Shown piece after piece: positions 8,932 to 17,300 of a DNA stretch of 58,884 nt (position 1 is the stretch's first letter; each line of letters begins with the position of its first letter). The stretch lies in NCBI GenBank assembly GCA_016194585.1, contig JACQBG010000021.1, positions 1 through 58,884 on the forward strand. The letters run 5' to 3'. Position numbers and translations under genes: made by a program. Source of the stretch: Gemmatimonadota bacterium. Lineage in GTDB: Bacteria; Gemmatimonadota; Gemmatimonadetes; Gemmatimonadales; Gemmatimonadaceae. Below the pieces are notes generated by a model that was given only the letters and a program-made list of their open reading frames with translations, was not told the origin of the DNA and searched no databases.

Positions 8932-10212
8932 TTACGAGACGGTCTTCGTCTTCCGTTTCAGGAAATCCATGAGTATGAACTGCCCAAGGGTCATCGTATT
9001 GGTGAAATACGCCCGGCCCCGGGTGATGCTCGACACCATCTTGACGAATTCGATCAGGGCCCGTTCGCGGGCCAACATGAATGTATTCACCACGATCCCC
9101 GACCGGCGGCAGTCCGTAACCTCCCGGAGTGTGGCGTCCAGGACGTGCGCGTCGAGCCCCATCGAGTTCTTGTAGATCCGCCCGTCGCTCATCGTCAGCG
9201 CGCTCGGCTTGCCGTCGGTGATCATGACGATCTGCCGCATGTCCTTCTTCTGCGCGAGGAGCAGCCGCTTCGCGAGCTTGAGCCCCTCGGCGGTGTTCGT
9301 GTGATACGGCCCCACCTGCGCGCCCGCGAGCGCGGCGAGCGGGATCTCCTCGGCCGAGTCGTGGAAGAGCACGACCTTCAGAGTATCGGACGGGAATTGC
9401 GTGCGGATGAGGTGGGTGAGGGCCAGCGCCACCTTCTTCGCGGGCGTGAACCGGTCCTCGCCGTAGAGGATCATCGAGTGCGAGCAGTCGAGCATCAGCA
9501 CCGTCGCGCAGCTCGAGCGGTACTCCGCCTGGCGCACCATCAGGTCCTGATAGTCGAGGTCGATCGGCACCTCGAGCGAGCCCGTGCGGAGGAGCGCGTT
9601 CTTGAGCGTCTCGTTGACGTCGAGGTTGAGCACGTCGCCGAACTCGTACGGCTTGCTCCACCCGTCCGACTCGATGCCGGTGGCGAGGTACGCCGTGTCG
9701 TGCTGGCCGAAGCTCGAGCGGCCGAAGCCGGAGAGGATGTTCCGGAGCGCCTTGTAGCCCAGGAAGTCGATCCCCTTGTCGGTGAGGTTGAACTGCACGT
9801 CCTTCGACGCGGCCTGGGCGAGGCCCCCCGGGCCCGTCACGGCCTGGTGTCCGGCCGGCATCTCCGGCGGCTGCTCGAGCTTCAGGAAGCCGTCGTTGAT
9901 GAGCCGCTGCACGATGCCGTCGAGGAGCTCGGCGAGCTTCGCCTCCGAGAGTTCGTCGCCGTCGCCGCGCAGCGCGTCGAGCATCTCGGCGGAGAACTGT
10001 CCCCCCTCGATGAGCGCGTCGAGTATCGCCTGCCGGAGCGCGTCGAGCGACTTGTCGGCGTCGTCACCGGTCTCGCCCCAGAACGGGTGCTCCTGCTTGC
10101 CGCCGGCGAAGCCCGATTGGAGGAGGAAGTCGGCCAGGCGATCGAGCAGGTCCTGCAGGTCCACCTGATCGGCGGAGGCTGGGGAGAACTTCGTATAGGT
10201 GTGCGAACGCAT
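8932..10212 (-). CDS. von Willebrand factor A domain protein (MoxR partner type)
   Basis: 426 residues from ATG 10212. The N-terminal 230 residues are helical and acidic with no signal peptide, so the protein is cytosolic. The VWA domain starts near residue 235 with an intact MIDAS metal site: D242-x-S244-x-S246 in [14 protein letters not shown], a Thr in YHTNTAEGL and an Asp in VMITDGKPS. Such proteins act with MoxR-type AAA+ ATPases in metal insertion or protein remodelling. A MoxR-like ATPase gene lies 1.4 kb upstream (11604-13064), also on the minus strand but separated by a divergent MFS gene, so a functional pair is likely but not proven. Confidence 0.85.
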   Translation of the reverse strand: MRSHTYTKFSPASADQVDLQDLLDRLADFLLQSGFAGGKQEHPFWGETGDDADKSLDALRQAILDALIEGGQFSAEMLDALRGDGDELSEAKLAELLDGIVQRLINDGFLKLEQPPEMPAGHQAVTGPGGLAQAASKDVQFNLTDKGIDFLGYKALRNILSGFGRSSFGQHDTAYLATGIESDGWSKPYEFGDVLNLDVNETLKNALLRTGSLEVPIDLDYQDLMVRQAEYRSSCATVLMLDCSHSMILYGEDRFTPAKKVALALTHLIRTQFPSDTLKVVLFHDSAEEIPLAALAGAQVGPYHTNTAEGLKLAKRLLLAQKKDMRQIVMITDGKPSALTMSDGRIYKNSMGLDAHVLDATLREVTDCRRSGIVVNTFMLARERALIEFVKMVSSITRGRAYFTNTMTLGQFILMDFLKRKTKTVS

Positions 10213-10377
10213 GGGCGGCTCCGGGGGGCCTCGCAATCAAACGTCGCAGGGCCTACGGGGCAAACCCCGTGGGGCACCGGCGTGTTCCGGGGGCGGCGAT
10301 ATCGAGAGGTGGCGCGGGGCCCATCGCGCGCCTCATGCCCTTCCCACCCCGGGCGCGTCCCCGCGAGATTGCGGGAG
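10213..10377. other. Divergent intergenic region with a short perfect hairpin
   Basis: The 165 bases between the VWA and MFS starts hold ACGGGG-CAAA-CCCCGT (10255-10270), a perfect 6-bp stem with a four-base loop. No convincing -35/-10 pair was seen on either strand, although both flanking genes need one here. Confidence 0.35.
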
Positions 10378-11607
10378 ATGACGACCGACGCGCGCTCCAT
10401 CAACCCGTTCCGGATCCTCGGGGTCCACCGCAACTTCCGCCTCTTCTTCATCGGCCAGACGATCTCGCTCGTCGGCACGTGGATGCAGCAGGTCGCGACG
10501 GGGTGGCTCGCGCTCGAACTGTCGAACGACCCGTTCGTGGTGGGGCTCGTGAGCGCGGCGGGGACGATCCCGATCCTCATCCTCTCGCTCCCGGCCGGCG
10601 TCGTCGCCGACCGCAACGAGAAGCTCCGCGTCGTGAAGATCGCCCAGGCGCTGATGCTCATCGAGGCGTCGCTGCTCTGGTGGTTCACGGTCACGCACCG
10701 CCTGACCATCGACTGGCTCCTCGCGCTCTCGCTCCTCGGGGGGACGCTCGCCGCGTTCGAGATCCCGGCGCGGCAATCGCTCATGGTCGACCTCGTCGTG
10801 AAAGACGACCTCCAGGACGCGATCGCCCTCAACTCCGGCGGGTTCAACGCGGCGCGCATCATCGGCCCCTCGATCGCCGCGCTGGTGATCGCGCAGTTCG
10901 GGCTGGCGTGGTGCTTCGGCTTCAACGCGCTGAGCTACCTCGCCGTCCTCGCCGGGCTCGCGATGATCCGCCTCGCGCCGCGCGACGGGGCACCGGTCGT
11001 GCATCCCTCGCCGCTCGCCGGCATCCTCGAGGCGCTGCGCTACGTGCGCGGCGACCGGCTCATGTGGATCGTCATCCGCGTCGTCGCCGTCTTCTCGTTC
11101 TTCGGCATCCCGGTGCTCACGATGCTCCCGGTGATGGCGCGCGACCACCTGCACCTCGACGCCTCGGGCTACGGCGCCCTCATGATGTGCTTCGGCGCGG
11201 GCGCGCTGCTCGGCGCGCTGAGCGTCGCCGCGCAGGGGAGCCGACTGCCGCGAGGCCCCGTGCTCACCGTGTCGTCGCTGACCCTCGGCGTCTCGATCAT
11301 CCTCTTCGCCCAGTCGGGTTCGGTGGTGTTCTCGGGGGCGATGATGTTCGTGTCGGGGCTCGCGATGGTGGTGAACAACGCCCTCATCAATGGCCTGCTG
11401 CAGTCGCGCGTGAGCGACGCGCTGCGCGGGCGGGTGATGGCGATCTACGTGATGCTCTACGTGGGGATGAACCCGCTCGGGTCCTTCACGGCGGGATGGG
11501 TGGCGAGCCGGGTGGGTGCGCCATGGGCCGTCGGCGGGTCGGCGGCGGTGATGCTCGCCTTCGCCGTGTGGGCGTTCCGCCGTTACCCGGAGCTACGCCA
11601 CTCCTAG
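10378..11607 (+). CDS. MFS transporter (EntS/MFS_3-like)
   Basis: 409 residues with about twelve hydrophobic helices. The first helix segment NFRLFFIGQTISLVGTWMQQ and the motif-A-like loop PAGVVADRNEKLRVV between helices 2 and 3 are typical of the MFS_3 branch that includes the enterobactin exporter EntS and macrolide exporters. The helix 5 region contains LNSGGFNAARIIGPSIAALV, also typical. It begins at ATG 10378, directly after GCGGGAG, where the Shine-Dalgarno spacing is too short to be convincing. No siderophore gene is in the window, so substrate is unknown. It ends on a TAG that is shared, as the palindrome CTAG, with the convergent AAA+ gene. Confidence 0.88.
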   Translation: MTTDARSINPFRILGVHRNFRLFFIGQTISLVGTWMQQVATGWLALELSNDPFVVGLVSAAGTIPILILSLPAGVVADRNEKLRVVKIAQALMLIEASLLWWFTVTHRLTIDWLLALSLLGGTLAAFEIPARQSLMVDLVVKDDLQDAIALNSGGFNAARIIGPSIAALVIAQFGLAWCFGFNALSYLAVLAGLAMIRLAPRDGAPVVHPSPLAGILEALRYVRGDRLMWIVIRVVAVFSFFGIPVLTMLPVMARDHLHLDASGYGALMMCFGAGALLGALSVAAQGSRLPRGPVLTVSSLTLGVSIILFAQSGSVVFSGAMMFVSGLAMVVNNALINGLLQSRVSDALRGRVMAIYVMLYVGMNPLGSFTAGWVASRVGAPWAVGGSAAVMLAFAVWAFRRYPELRHS

Positions 11608-13064
11608 CCGAGCGTCTCGTCGGGACCGCGGCGCCGTCGCCCTTCCTCGCGCGCGCGCGAGTACTGTCCGAGGTCGTTGCGCGAGATCTTGCGTCGGGCG
11701 ACGAGCGCCTCGAGCACGAGCTCGCAGGCCAGCGTGACCAGCGCGTCGTCGCTCGCGGGCGCGAGCCCCTCCTCGATCACCGCGGTGACGAGGCCCGGCA
11801 CCGTCTCGAACGCCGCGCGCAGCGCCGCCGCGCCGGCGTCCTCGGCCACCTGCAGCGCCGAGCCGGCGTCGAACCACATCACGACCTCGTCGGTGTCGAT
11901 CGCCGGGGCGTGGGCGCGCAACGTGGCGTCGGCGGCGCGACGGATGAGTTCGCGCGCGATCGCCGCGCCACCGACGAGCTCGCCCTCGTACTCGAGCTCG
12001 AGCTTGCCGGTGATGGCGGGGAGCGCCGCGTACGTGTCGGAGAGGCGCGGCACGATCTCGCCGTCGCGGAGGCGCACGGCGCGCCGCTCCGCGTTCGAGA
12101 CGACGTTCTCGAGGGCCGAGATCGGGAGGCGCTGCGAGACACCGGAGCGGCGGTCGACGCGCTTGTCGGCGCGGGCCTCGAACGCCACGCGCTCGACGAG
12201 TTCCGCGAGGAGGGTCGGGACGCGCACGGCACGATCGGCGCGCTGCGTCCACGCCTCCTGCGCCGTGATCTGCATGCCGAGCTCGACCGTCTCCGGATAG
12301 TGGGTCACGATCTCGCTGCCGATGCGGTCCTTGAGCGGCGTGATGATCTTGCCGCGCGCCGTGTAGTCCTCGGGGTTCGCCGTGAAGCAGAGCACGACGT
12401 CGAGCGGCAGGCGCACGGGGTAGCCCTTGATCTGCACGTCCCCTTCCTGCATCACGTTGAACAGGCCCACCTGCACCTTGCCGGCGAGGTCGGGGAGTTC
12501 GTTGAGCGCGAACAGGCCGCGGTTGGCGCGGGGGAGCATGCCGTAGTGGATCGTGAGCTCGTCGGCGAGCAGGTGCCCGCCGCGGGCCGCCTTGATGGGG
12601 TCGAGGTCGCCGATCAGGTCGGCGATCGTGACGTCGGGAGTCGCGAGCTTCTCGACGTAGCGCTGGTCGCGGCCGACCCAGGCGATGGGCGTGTCGTCGC
12701 CCGCCTGCGTGAGGAGGTCGCGCGCCAACTTCGACACCGGCCGGAACGGGGAGTCGTTGATCTCGCTCCCGGCGACGATGGGCATCGTGTCGTCGAGCAG
12801 CGTCGTCAGCGCGCGGAGGATGCGCGACTTGGCCTGTCCGCGCAGCCCGAGCAGGATGAAATGGTGGCGCGAGAGCAGGGCGTTGACGATCTGGGGCACG
12901 ACCGTCTCGTCGTAGCCGCGGACGCCGGGGAAGAGCGGACCCCCGTCGGCGAGCCGGGTGAGCAGGTTGGCCCGGATCTCGTCCTTCACGGACCGGTGCG
13001 CGCGGCGCGGCTCGCCGAACGGCGACTTCTTGAGGGCGCCGAGAGTCGTGGGAAGCGTAGGCAT
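11604..13064 (-). CDS. MoxR-like AAA+ ATPase (magnesium chelatase/sigma54-interaction type)
   Basis: 486 residues from ATG 13064. It has a Walker A variant GLRGQAKS at residues 73-80, a sensor region DVVLCFTANPEDYTARGKII, and a Walker B-like hydrophobic stretch ending in LLADELT. PLKDRIGSEIVTHYPET follows, where an arginine finger would sit. The C-terminal half is helical with no known domain. These ATPases form hexamers and work with VWA proteins; the VWA gene at 8932-10212 is the obvious candidate partner. The protein is longer than a minimal MoxR (about 330 residues). Convergent overlap of 4 bases with the MFS gene. I rejected upstream starts because they add a basic leader without support. 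Confidence 0.85.
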   Translation of the reverse strand: MPTLPTTLGALKKSPFGEPRRAHRSVKDEIRANLLTRLADGGPLFPGVRGYDETVVPQIVNALLSRHHFILLGLRGQAKSRILRALTTLLDDTMPIVAGSEINDSPFRPVSKLARDLLTQAGDDTPIAWVGRDQRYVEKLATPDVTIADLIGDLDPIKAARGGHLLADELTIHYGMLPRANRGLFALNELPDLAGKVQVGLFNVMQEGDVQIKGYPVRLPLDVVLCFTANPEDYTARGKIITPLKDRIGSEIVTHYPETVELGMQITAQEAWTQRADRAVRVPTLLAELVERVAFEARADKRVDRRSGVSQRLPISALENVVSNAERRAVRLRDGEIVPRLSDTYAALPAITGKLELEYEGELVGGAAIARELIRRAADATLRAHAPAIDTDEVVMWFDAGSALQVAEDAGAAALRAAFETVPGLVTAVIEEGLAPASDDALVTLACELVLEALVARRKISRNDLGQYSRAREEGRRRRGPDETLG

Positions 13065-13145
13065 CGTAAGGGAATCTAACGCCGGTCGTGCCCGCTTCGT
13101 TCCGGAGTGGGAGGGCGCGGTGGGATTCCGTGCCGACGATGTCTT

Positions 13146-13202
13146 GGGGGGATCAGATCTGATCAACTACGATCAGTACTGATCCCCTCAGAAATTCGCC
13201 GG
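13146..13202. repeat. GATC-rich dyad repeat, copy 1
   Basis: 57-base element built from two GATCAG-nn-CTGATC palindromes separated by 6 bases, flanked by GGGGG on the left and CCCTC-A-GAAATTCGCCGG on the right. It aligns without gaps to 25702-25758, with 48 of 57 positions identical. Five GATC sites fall within about 34 bases. The left part supplies the stop codon and the right part the last codons of the GxxExxY gene on the minus strand. Confidence 0.75.
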
Positions 13203-13600
13203 CGCCGTACTTCGGCGCGCGGACCGAAGTTCAGCAGAAGACCGACCGGGCGACCGCTCGCGCGCAGGTAGTTCACCAGTTGGGCGTGGTGCACCGGCGC
13301 GAGTCGCTCCACCGACTTGACCTCGACGATCACCGCACCGTCGACCAGGAGGTCGGCCCGATATTGTCCGATGTCGACCCCGTGGTAACTGAATTCGAAC
13401 GGTACTTCCTGACTGACGCGCAGACGCAGCTCCTGAAGCCGCACCGCGAGCGCCCGCCGGTACACGGCCTCGAGGAACCCGTACCCGAGCTCGTTGTACA
13501 CGTCGTAGAACGCGCCGATGATGGTGCGCGTGAGCGGCGCGTACGGAAAAGCGGGCGCCGGTGAGGCGCCCGCTTCTGGTCCGATCCCGTCAGTGATCAT
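13163..13600 (-). CDS. GxxExxY family protein (PD-(D/E)XK nuclease-like fold)
   Basis: 145 residues, normal for the family. The naming motif is visible as GYGFLEAVYRRAL (G-x2-E-x2-Y), followed by a possible nuclease-like core: QYRADLLVDGAVIVEVKSVE, which has the D...E-x-K spacing of PD-(D/E)XK enzymes, and HHAQLVNYLRASGRPVGLLLNFG. The function of this widespread family is not established to my knowledge. The last dozen codons and the stop lie within a dispersed repeat (13146-13202), so the natural C-terminus may have been altered. The gene stands alone, 98 bases from the upstream edge of the AAA+ gene and 54 bases from the DoxX gene stop. Confidence 0.88.
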   Translation of the reverse strand: MITDGIGPEAGASPAPAFPYAPLTRTIIGAFYDVYNELGYGFLEAVYRRALAVRLQELRLRVSQEVPFEFSYHGVDIGQYRADLLVDGAVIVEVKSVERLAPVHHAQLVNYLRASGRPVGLLLNFGPRAEVRRRRISEGISTDRS

Positions 13601-13654
13601 CCCGGCAATCCCGCCCCGCCTTTCGCGGGACGCGTCACCGGAATGCCGCGCGGC

Positions 13655-14080
13655 TCATCCCGCGGCCGCGCCGCCCTTGGCCCGCCAGCGGTCGAACGAC
13701 ACGCCGCCCGCGCCGAGGAGGAAGAGCGTCAGGCTCGCTCCGAGCAGCACCAACTCGAACTCGTAGCCGTACGGCGTGAAGAACCCGCCCTTCCAGCGCG
13801 CCACCGGGATCGCGACGCACATCTCGATCGCCAGCAGCAGCCCCGCCCAGCGGGTGAACGCGCCGAGCAGCACCGACACCGCCCCAGCCAGTTCGACGAC
13901 GATGAGGATCGCCGCGAACATCGTCGGCAGGAAGAACCCGAGCTTCTGCAGCATGTCGGACACGCCGGAGAGCCCGAAGTCGAACAGCTTCTGCCAGCCG
14001 TGCATGAAGAAGACGGCTCCCACGACGAGCCGCAACGGCACCATCCCCCACTCCCTGGCCCAGCCTTTTTCGTCGAGCAT
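13655..14080 (-). CDS. DoxX family membrane protein
   Basis: 141 residues with four hydrophobic helices; contains the family pattern VVGAVFFMHGWQKLFDFG near the start and the later helix GAFTRWAGLLLAIEMCVAI. A good GAGGG Shine-Dalgarno lies 7 bases before ATG 14080. DoxX proteins are small quinone-linked membrane proteins; the founding DoxD/DoxA proteins belong to thiosulfate:quinone oxidoreductase, others associate with oxidative stress complexes. It is the last gene of the operon with two cytochrome-porins and a cytochrome c, which hints at passing electrons to or from the quinone pool. That role is inference; many DoxX proteins have no known partner. Confidence 0.88.
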   Translation of the reverse strand: MLDEKGWAREWGMVPLRLVVGAVFFMHGWQKLFDFGLSGVSDMLQKLGFFLPTMFAAILIVVELAGAVSVLLGAFTRWAGLLLAIEMCVAIPVARWKGGFFTPYGYEFELVLLGASLTLFLLGAGGVSFDRWRAKGGAAAG

Positions 14081-14100
14081 GTGAGATCCCTCGGTTGTCG

Positions 14101-15501
14101 TCAGAAGGCGAACCAGACGTAGGTGTAGAGCGTGTTGTTGTCGGCGGCGTTGCGGCCGCCGAAACGCAGGTCGTAGCTCGTCGACGAGCCGTTGAACTTG
14201 TCGTAGCGCACGTACTGCAGGCCAAGCCGCGTGTTGATCCACGGATTGTACGAGAACTCGATGAGCTGCCCCGCCGTGTTCGGGCTCCCCGTGCTGCTGC
14301 CGGTGACGGCGTTCGGCGCGTACATGACGGCGTCGCTCGTGCCCGACGTGGCGAAGTACATCGCGCTCAGTCCGTACAGCGGCGTCGGCGCGTAGAACGC
14401 GCTCGCCCGCAGGGAGCGCAGCGTATTCGACGTGTTCGCCGCGGCCGGCGGCTGGAGGAGCAGCGCTCCCGCCAGCGACTGATGCTCGACCGTGTACGAG
14501 GCCCGGGCGACCCACGCGCCGGCGTCGCCGGCACTCTCGAGTTGGGCGTCCACCCCCACGTCGGAGTACGTGCTGTAGGCGCCCATGGCGCCGCGTGGCG
14601 AGAGGTCCGCCGAGAGTCCGTACGTCCCCACCATCGCCGTCACGGGGCCGTTCCGGTTCTGCAGGGCGATGCGCCAGTACGGTGCGATGCCGTGCGTGAG
14701 GTTCGTCTCCGTGGAGTCGACGACCGATCGCGGCCCCTGTGGGGCCGAGGTATACCCGCTCACCTCGGCGTACAGCACGTTGTCGTACAGCGCGTACGCG
14801 CCGACGCCCACCACCGCCTGCGCCAATCCGCCCTCGAGCAGCGTCGACGCGGCCGGTCGCGGCGCGAGCGCCGCCGACGTGAACGGATAGCCCCAGGCCG
14901 GGAGCGTGTTCCACACGTCCTGCACCGTCGGATTGTTGTGGAGCGTCAACCCGTAGATCACGTCGCGGTCGGCCAGCTTCGTGTGCGCCGTGAAGCGCAC
15001 GTCGGTGTTGTCGATCGCGAGCTTGCCGGTCACGTCGGAATAGGTGAGCTGCGTGAGCGCACCGACGTTCGGCGTGATCGACCCGCCGAAGAACAAGCTG
15101 AGTTGCTGCGGGAACTCCGAACGCGTCGCGGCCGTCCCGGGCAGCGCCTTGGCGACGCTCGTCGCCGAGACGATCGCCATCGCCGAGAGCCCGGGGATGG
15201 GCGCCAGCGAGAGCGTCTGCCGCGTCGCGCTGTCGAGCATGTCGGTGATCTGCGGCAGCCCCGTGAGGGTGTAGCCGTTCAGCTTGAAGAGCCGCCCGAA
15301 GCGCGTGAGCTGCGGGAAGCCGCCGAGGTGGCACACGTTGCACGACAGTTTCATCTGTCGCGCGAAGGTCGGCGTCCGCGCCATCGCGGCGACGGTGGCG
15401 AAGGCACGCGCCGAGGCCGCGTCGACCGGCGGCGGAGCGGCCGCGGTCGGCACGGCGCGCGTGAGCGACATCGTGGTCGCCAGCACGAGTGCGACGTTCA
15501 T
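14101..15501 (-). CDS. Monoheme cytochrome-porin fusion, Cyc2-like (copy B)
   Basis: 466 residues. A signal peptide precedes a single heme c site C54-x2-C57-H58 inside ARQMKLSCNVCHLGGFPQL followed by TRFGRLFKLNGYT. The order (basic RQ, CxxCH, FP-L, FGR-FK-NGYT) is the signature I know from Cyc2, the outer membrane cytochrome-porin for Fe(II) oxidation in Acidithiobacillus and neutrophilic iron oxidisers. The remaining 400 residues alternate polar and hydrophobic with many aromatic girdles and end in YVWFAF, a typical terminal strand for BamA-inserted barrels. It is a paralogue of the gene at 15900-17300 with the same length and heme position. ATG 15501 overlaps the cytochrome c stop (ATGA) and has GGGAG upstream. 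Family assignment is by motif only. Confidence 0.75.
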   Translation of the reverse strand: MNVALVLATTMSLTRAVPTAAAPPPVDAASARAFATVAAMARTPTFARQMKLSCNVCHLGGFPQLTRFGRLFKLNGYTLTGLPQITDMLDSATRQTLSLAPIPGLSAMAIVSATSVAKALPGTAATRSEFPQQLSLFFGGSITPNVGALTQLTYSDVTGKLAIDNTDVRFTAHTKLADRDVIYGLTLHNNPTVQDVWNTLPAWGYPFTSAALAPRPAASTLLEGGLAQAVVGVGAYALYDNVLYAEVSGYTSAPQGPRSVVDSTETNLTHGIAPYWRIALQNRNGPVTAMVGTYGLSADLSPRGAMGAYSTYSDVGVDAQLESAGDAGAWVARASYTVEHQSLAGALLLQPPAAANTSNTLRSLRASAFYAPTPLYGLSAMYFATSGTSDAVMYAPNAVTGSSTGSPNTAGQLIEFSYNPWINTRLGLQYVRYDKFNGSSTSYDLRFGGRNAADNNTLYTYVWFAF

Positions 15502-15896
15502 GGTTTTGCTCTCCCGTGTCCCACCGACCAGATGTAGGACGCCACATTGACCGCGTCGGCCTTGGAGATGCCGCCGGGGAACGCCACCATCACGGTCGAC
15601 GGAACGCCGTGCGTGATGACGCCGAAGATCGCCTTGAGGTCGCCGTTCTTGGCATCCTTCCACGCGTGGGCCTTCAGCGTCGGGGCCACCTGCGTCCCCT
15701 CGAGCTGCATGCCATGGCAAGCGAAACAGGTGCCCTTGCCGTGGAAGATCGCCCGGCCGGCGTCGATCATCGCGGGGGTGATCTTCGCGCTGTCAGGCTC
15801 CGTGGCCCCCTGCGCGGCGGCCGATGATGCCGCCGCGCAGAGAGCCAGGATCACGACTGCCAGCGCGGAGAGGCTGCGCTTGATTGAGGCGTGCAC
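15498..15896 (-). CDS. Periplasmic monoheme cytochrome c (cytochrome CBB3 type)
   Basis: 132 residues starting at GTG 15896. It has a clear signal peptide (KRSLSALAVVILALCAAASSAAAQ), heme attachment C57-x2-C60-H61 in GKGTCFACHGMQLEG, and a candidate Met axial ligand in GVPSTVMVAFPGG. The size and motif order fit class I cytochromes of the CBB3 Pfam family. It lies between the two cytochrome-porin genes, 3 bases after the first and overlapping the second by ATGA, so it is the natural soluble electron carrier from the outer membrane protein to an inner membrane acceptor, comparable to Cyc1 next to Cyc2 in Acidithiobacillus. The carrier role is inference from this arrangement. Confidence 0.88.
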   Translation of the reverse strand: MHASIKRSLSALAVVILALCAAASSAAAQGATEPDSAKITPAMIDAGRAIFHGKGTCFACHGMQLEGTQVAPTLKAHAWKDAKNGDLKAIFGVITHGVPSTVMVAFPGGISKADAVNVASYIWSVGHGRAKP

Positions 15897-15899
15897 GGA

Positions 15900-17300
15900 T
15901 CAGAACGCGAGCCAGAGGTACAGGTACAGGGTGTTGTTGTCGCTCGCCTTCCGTCCCCCGGTCGCGACGTCGTAGCTCGTCGTGCCGCCGTTGAACTTCT
16001 GGTACGCGACGTACTGCGCGCCGAACCGCACGTTCATCCACGCGTTGGCGTTCGCGTCGAGGATGAACCCCGAACTGTTCGGGCTGCCGGTCGCGCTCCC
16101 TGTCGTCGCTCCTTCGGCGTACAGGACGTTGTCCGACGACCCGTTCACGCCGAAGTAGCCCACCGTCAGCGTATGCGTGTTGCTCGGTACCCACGAGATG
16201 TTCGCCTTGTACGTCGAGAGCGTGTTCGTCAGGTTCTGCGCCGTCACCGGCGAGGCCGCGGCCGACGCGGTCAGCGTCTGGTCTTCATGGATGTAGGTCG
16301 CGCGGCCGATCAGCGTCCCCTCGCCGACCTTGTGCTCGATCTGCGCGTCGACGCCGACGTCCGTGTGCTTGTTCCACGCGCCGTTGATCCCCGTCGGATA
16401 GACGTTGGCCGCCATGCCGAATGCGCCGACCATCAGGTACGTCGACTCGAACTGGTGCTGCAGCGCGACGCGCCAGTACGGCATCACGCCCTTGGGCGTG
16501 TCGGTGGCCGACGAGTCGAGCGGGAGCGCCACACCCTGCTTCGCCGGAACGTACCCCGAGAGCTCGGCGTAGAGCGTGCCATCGAACATCGCGTACGCGC
16601 CGAGCCCGAGCACCTGCTGGCTGAACGCACCTTCGATCTTCGTCGACGCCATCGGCATCGGCGCGATCGCCGACGCCATGAACGGGACGTTCCACGCCGG
16701 CACCGTGTTCCACACGTCCTGCACGCTCGGGTTGTTGTTGAGCGTCATGCCGTAGATCACGTCGTGCGAGGCCCAGTTGCCGTGCCCGGCGTAGCGCAGG
16801 TCGGTGTTGTCGATGCCGAACGTACCGCTCCGGTCGCTGTACGTGACCTGGCTGAAGATGCCCATGCGCGGCGAGATCGCCGCGGCGCCGAACAGGCTGA
16901 GCTGTTGAGGGAACTCGGCCGTGACGCTCTGCGTGCCAGGCACCGCCGTGGCGACCGACGTGGCGCCGATCACCGCCATCATCGAGAGCGGCGCGATCGG
17001 CGAGAGCTGCAGCTCCTTGCGCGACGCGCTGTCCTTCTGGGCGATGATCGACTCGAGGCCGGTCATCGTGTAGCCGTTCAGCTTGAACAGGCGGCCGAAC
17101 GAGTTGAGTTGCGGAAAGCCGGTGTGGCACGCCGAGCAGGCGAGGCGCGTCTGGCGCGAGAAGCTGGGCACGCGCGCGCGCGCGACCATGGCGGCGAGCG
17201 CTTCGCCGGTGACGCGACCCGACGCCGACACCGGGGCGGCGGTCGGGGCGTTCGGACTCGCGCCGGCGAGGGTCGCGGCGAGAAGCAGATTGACAAACAT
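15900..17300 (-). CDS. Monoheme cytochrome-porin fusion, Cyc2-like (copy A)
   Basis: 466 residues with signal peptide MFVNLLLAATLAGASPNAP and one heme c site, C55-x2-C58-H59, within PSFSRQTRLACSACHTGFPQ followed by LNSFGRLFKLNGYTMTG. This matches the Cyc2 cytochrome signature even better than copy B (the RQT is retained). The remaining sequence looks like a 16-strand-type barrel, with repeated short beta segments such as HDVIYGMTLNNNPSVQDVWN shared with copy B, and ends in YLWLAF. It is first in the operon; CCGGAG lies about 11 bases before ATG 17300 and a 240-base leader with possible RNA structure lies further upstream. Likely function is moving electrons across the outer membrane; the donor, for example Fe(II), is not shown by sequence. 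Confidence 0.78.
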   Translation of the reverse strand: MFVNLLLAATLAGASPNAPTAAPVSASGRVTGEALAAMVARARVPSFSRQTRLACSACHTGFPQLNSFGRLFKLNGYTMTGLESIIAQKDSASRKELQLSPIAPLSMMAVIGATSVATAVPGTQSVTAEFPQQLSLFGAAAISPRMGIFSQVTYSDRSGTFGIDNTDLRYAGHGNWASHDVIYGMTLNNNPSVQDVWNTVPAWNVPFMASAIAPMPMASTKIEGAFSQQVLGLGAYAMFDGTLYAELSGYVPAKQGVALPLDSSATDTPKGVMPYWRVALQHQFESTYLMVGAFGMAANVYPTGINGAWNKHTDVGVDAQIEHKVGEGTLIGRATYIHEDQTLTASAAASPVTAQNLTNTLSTYKANISWVPSNTHTLTVGYFGVNGSSDNVLYAEGATTGSATGSPNSSGFILDANANAWMNVRFGAQYVAYQKFNGGTTSYDVATGGRKASDNNTLYLYLWLAF

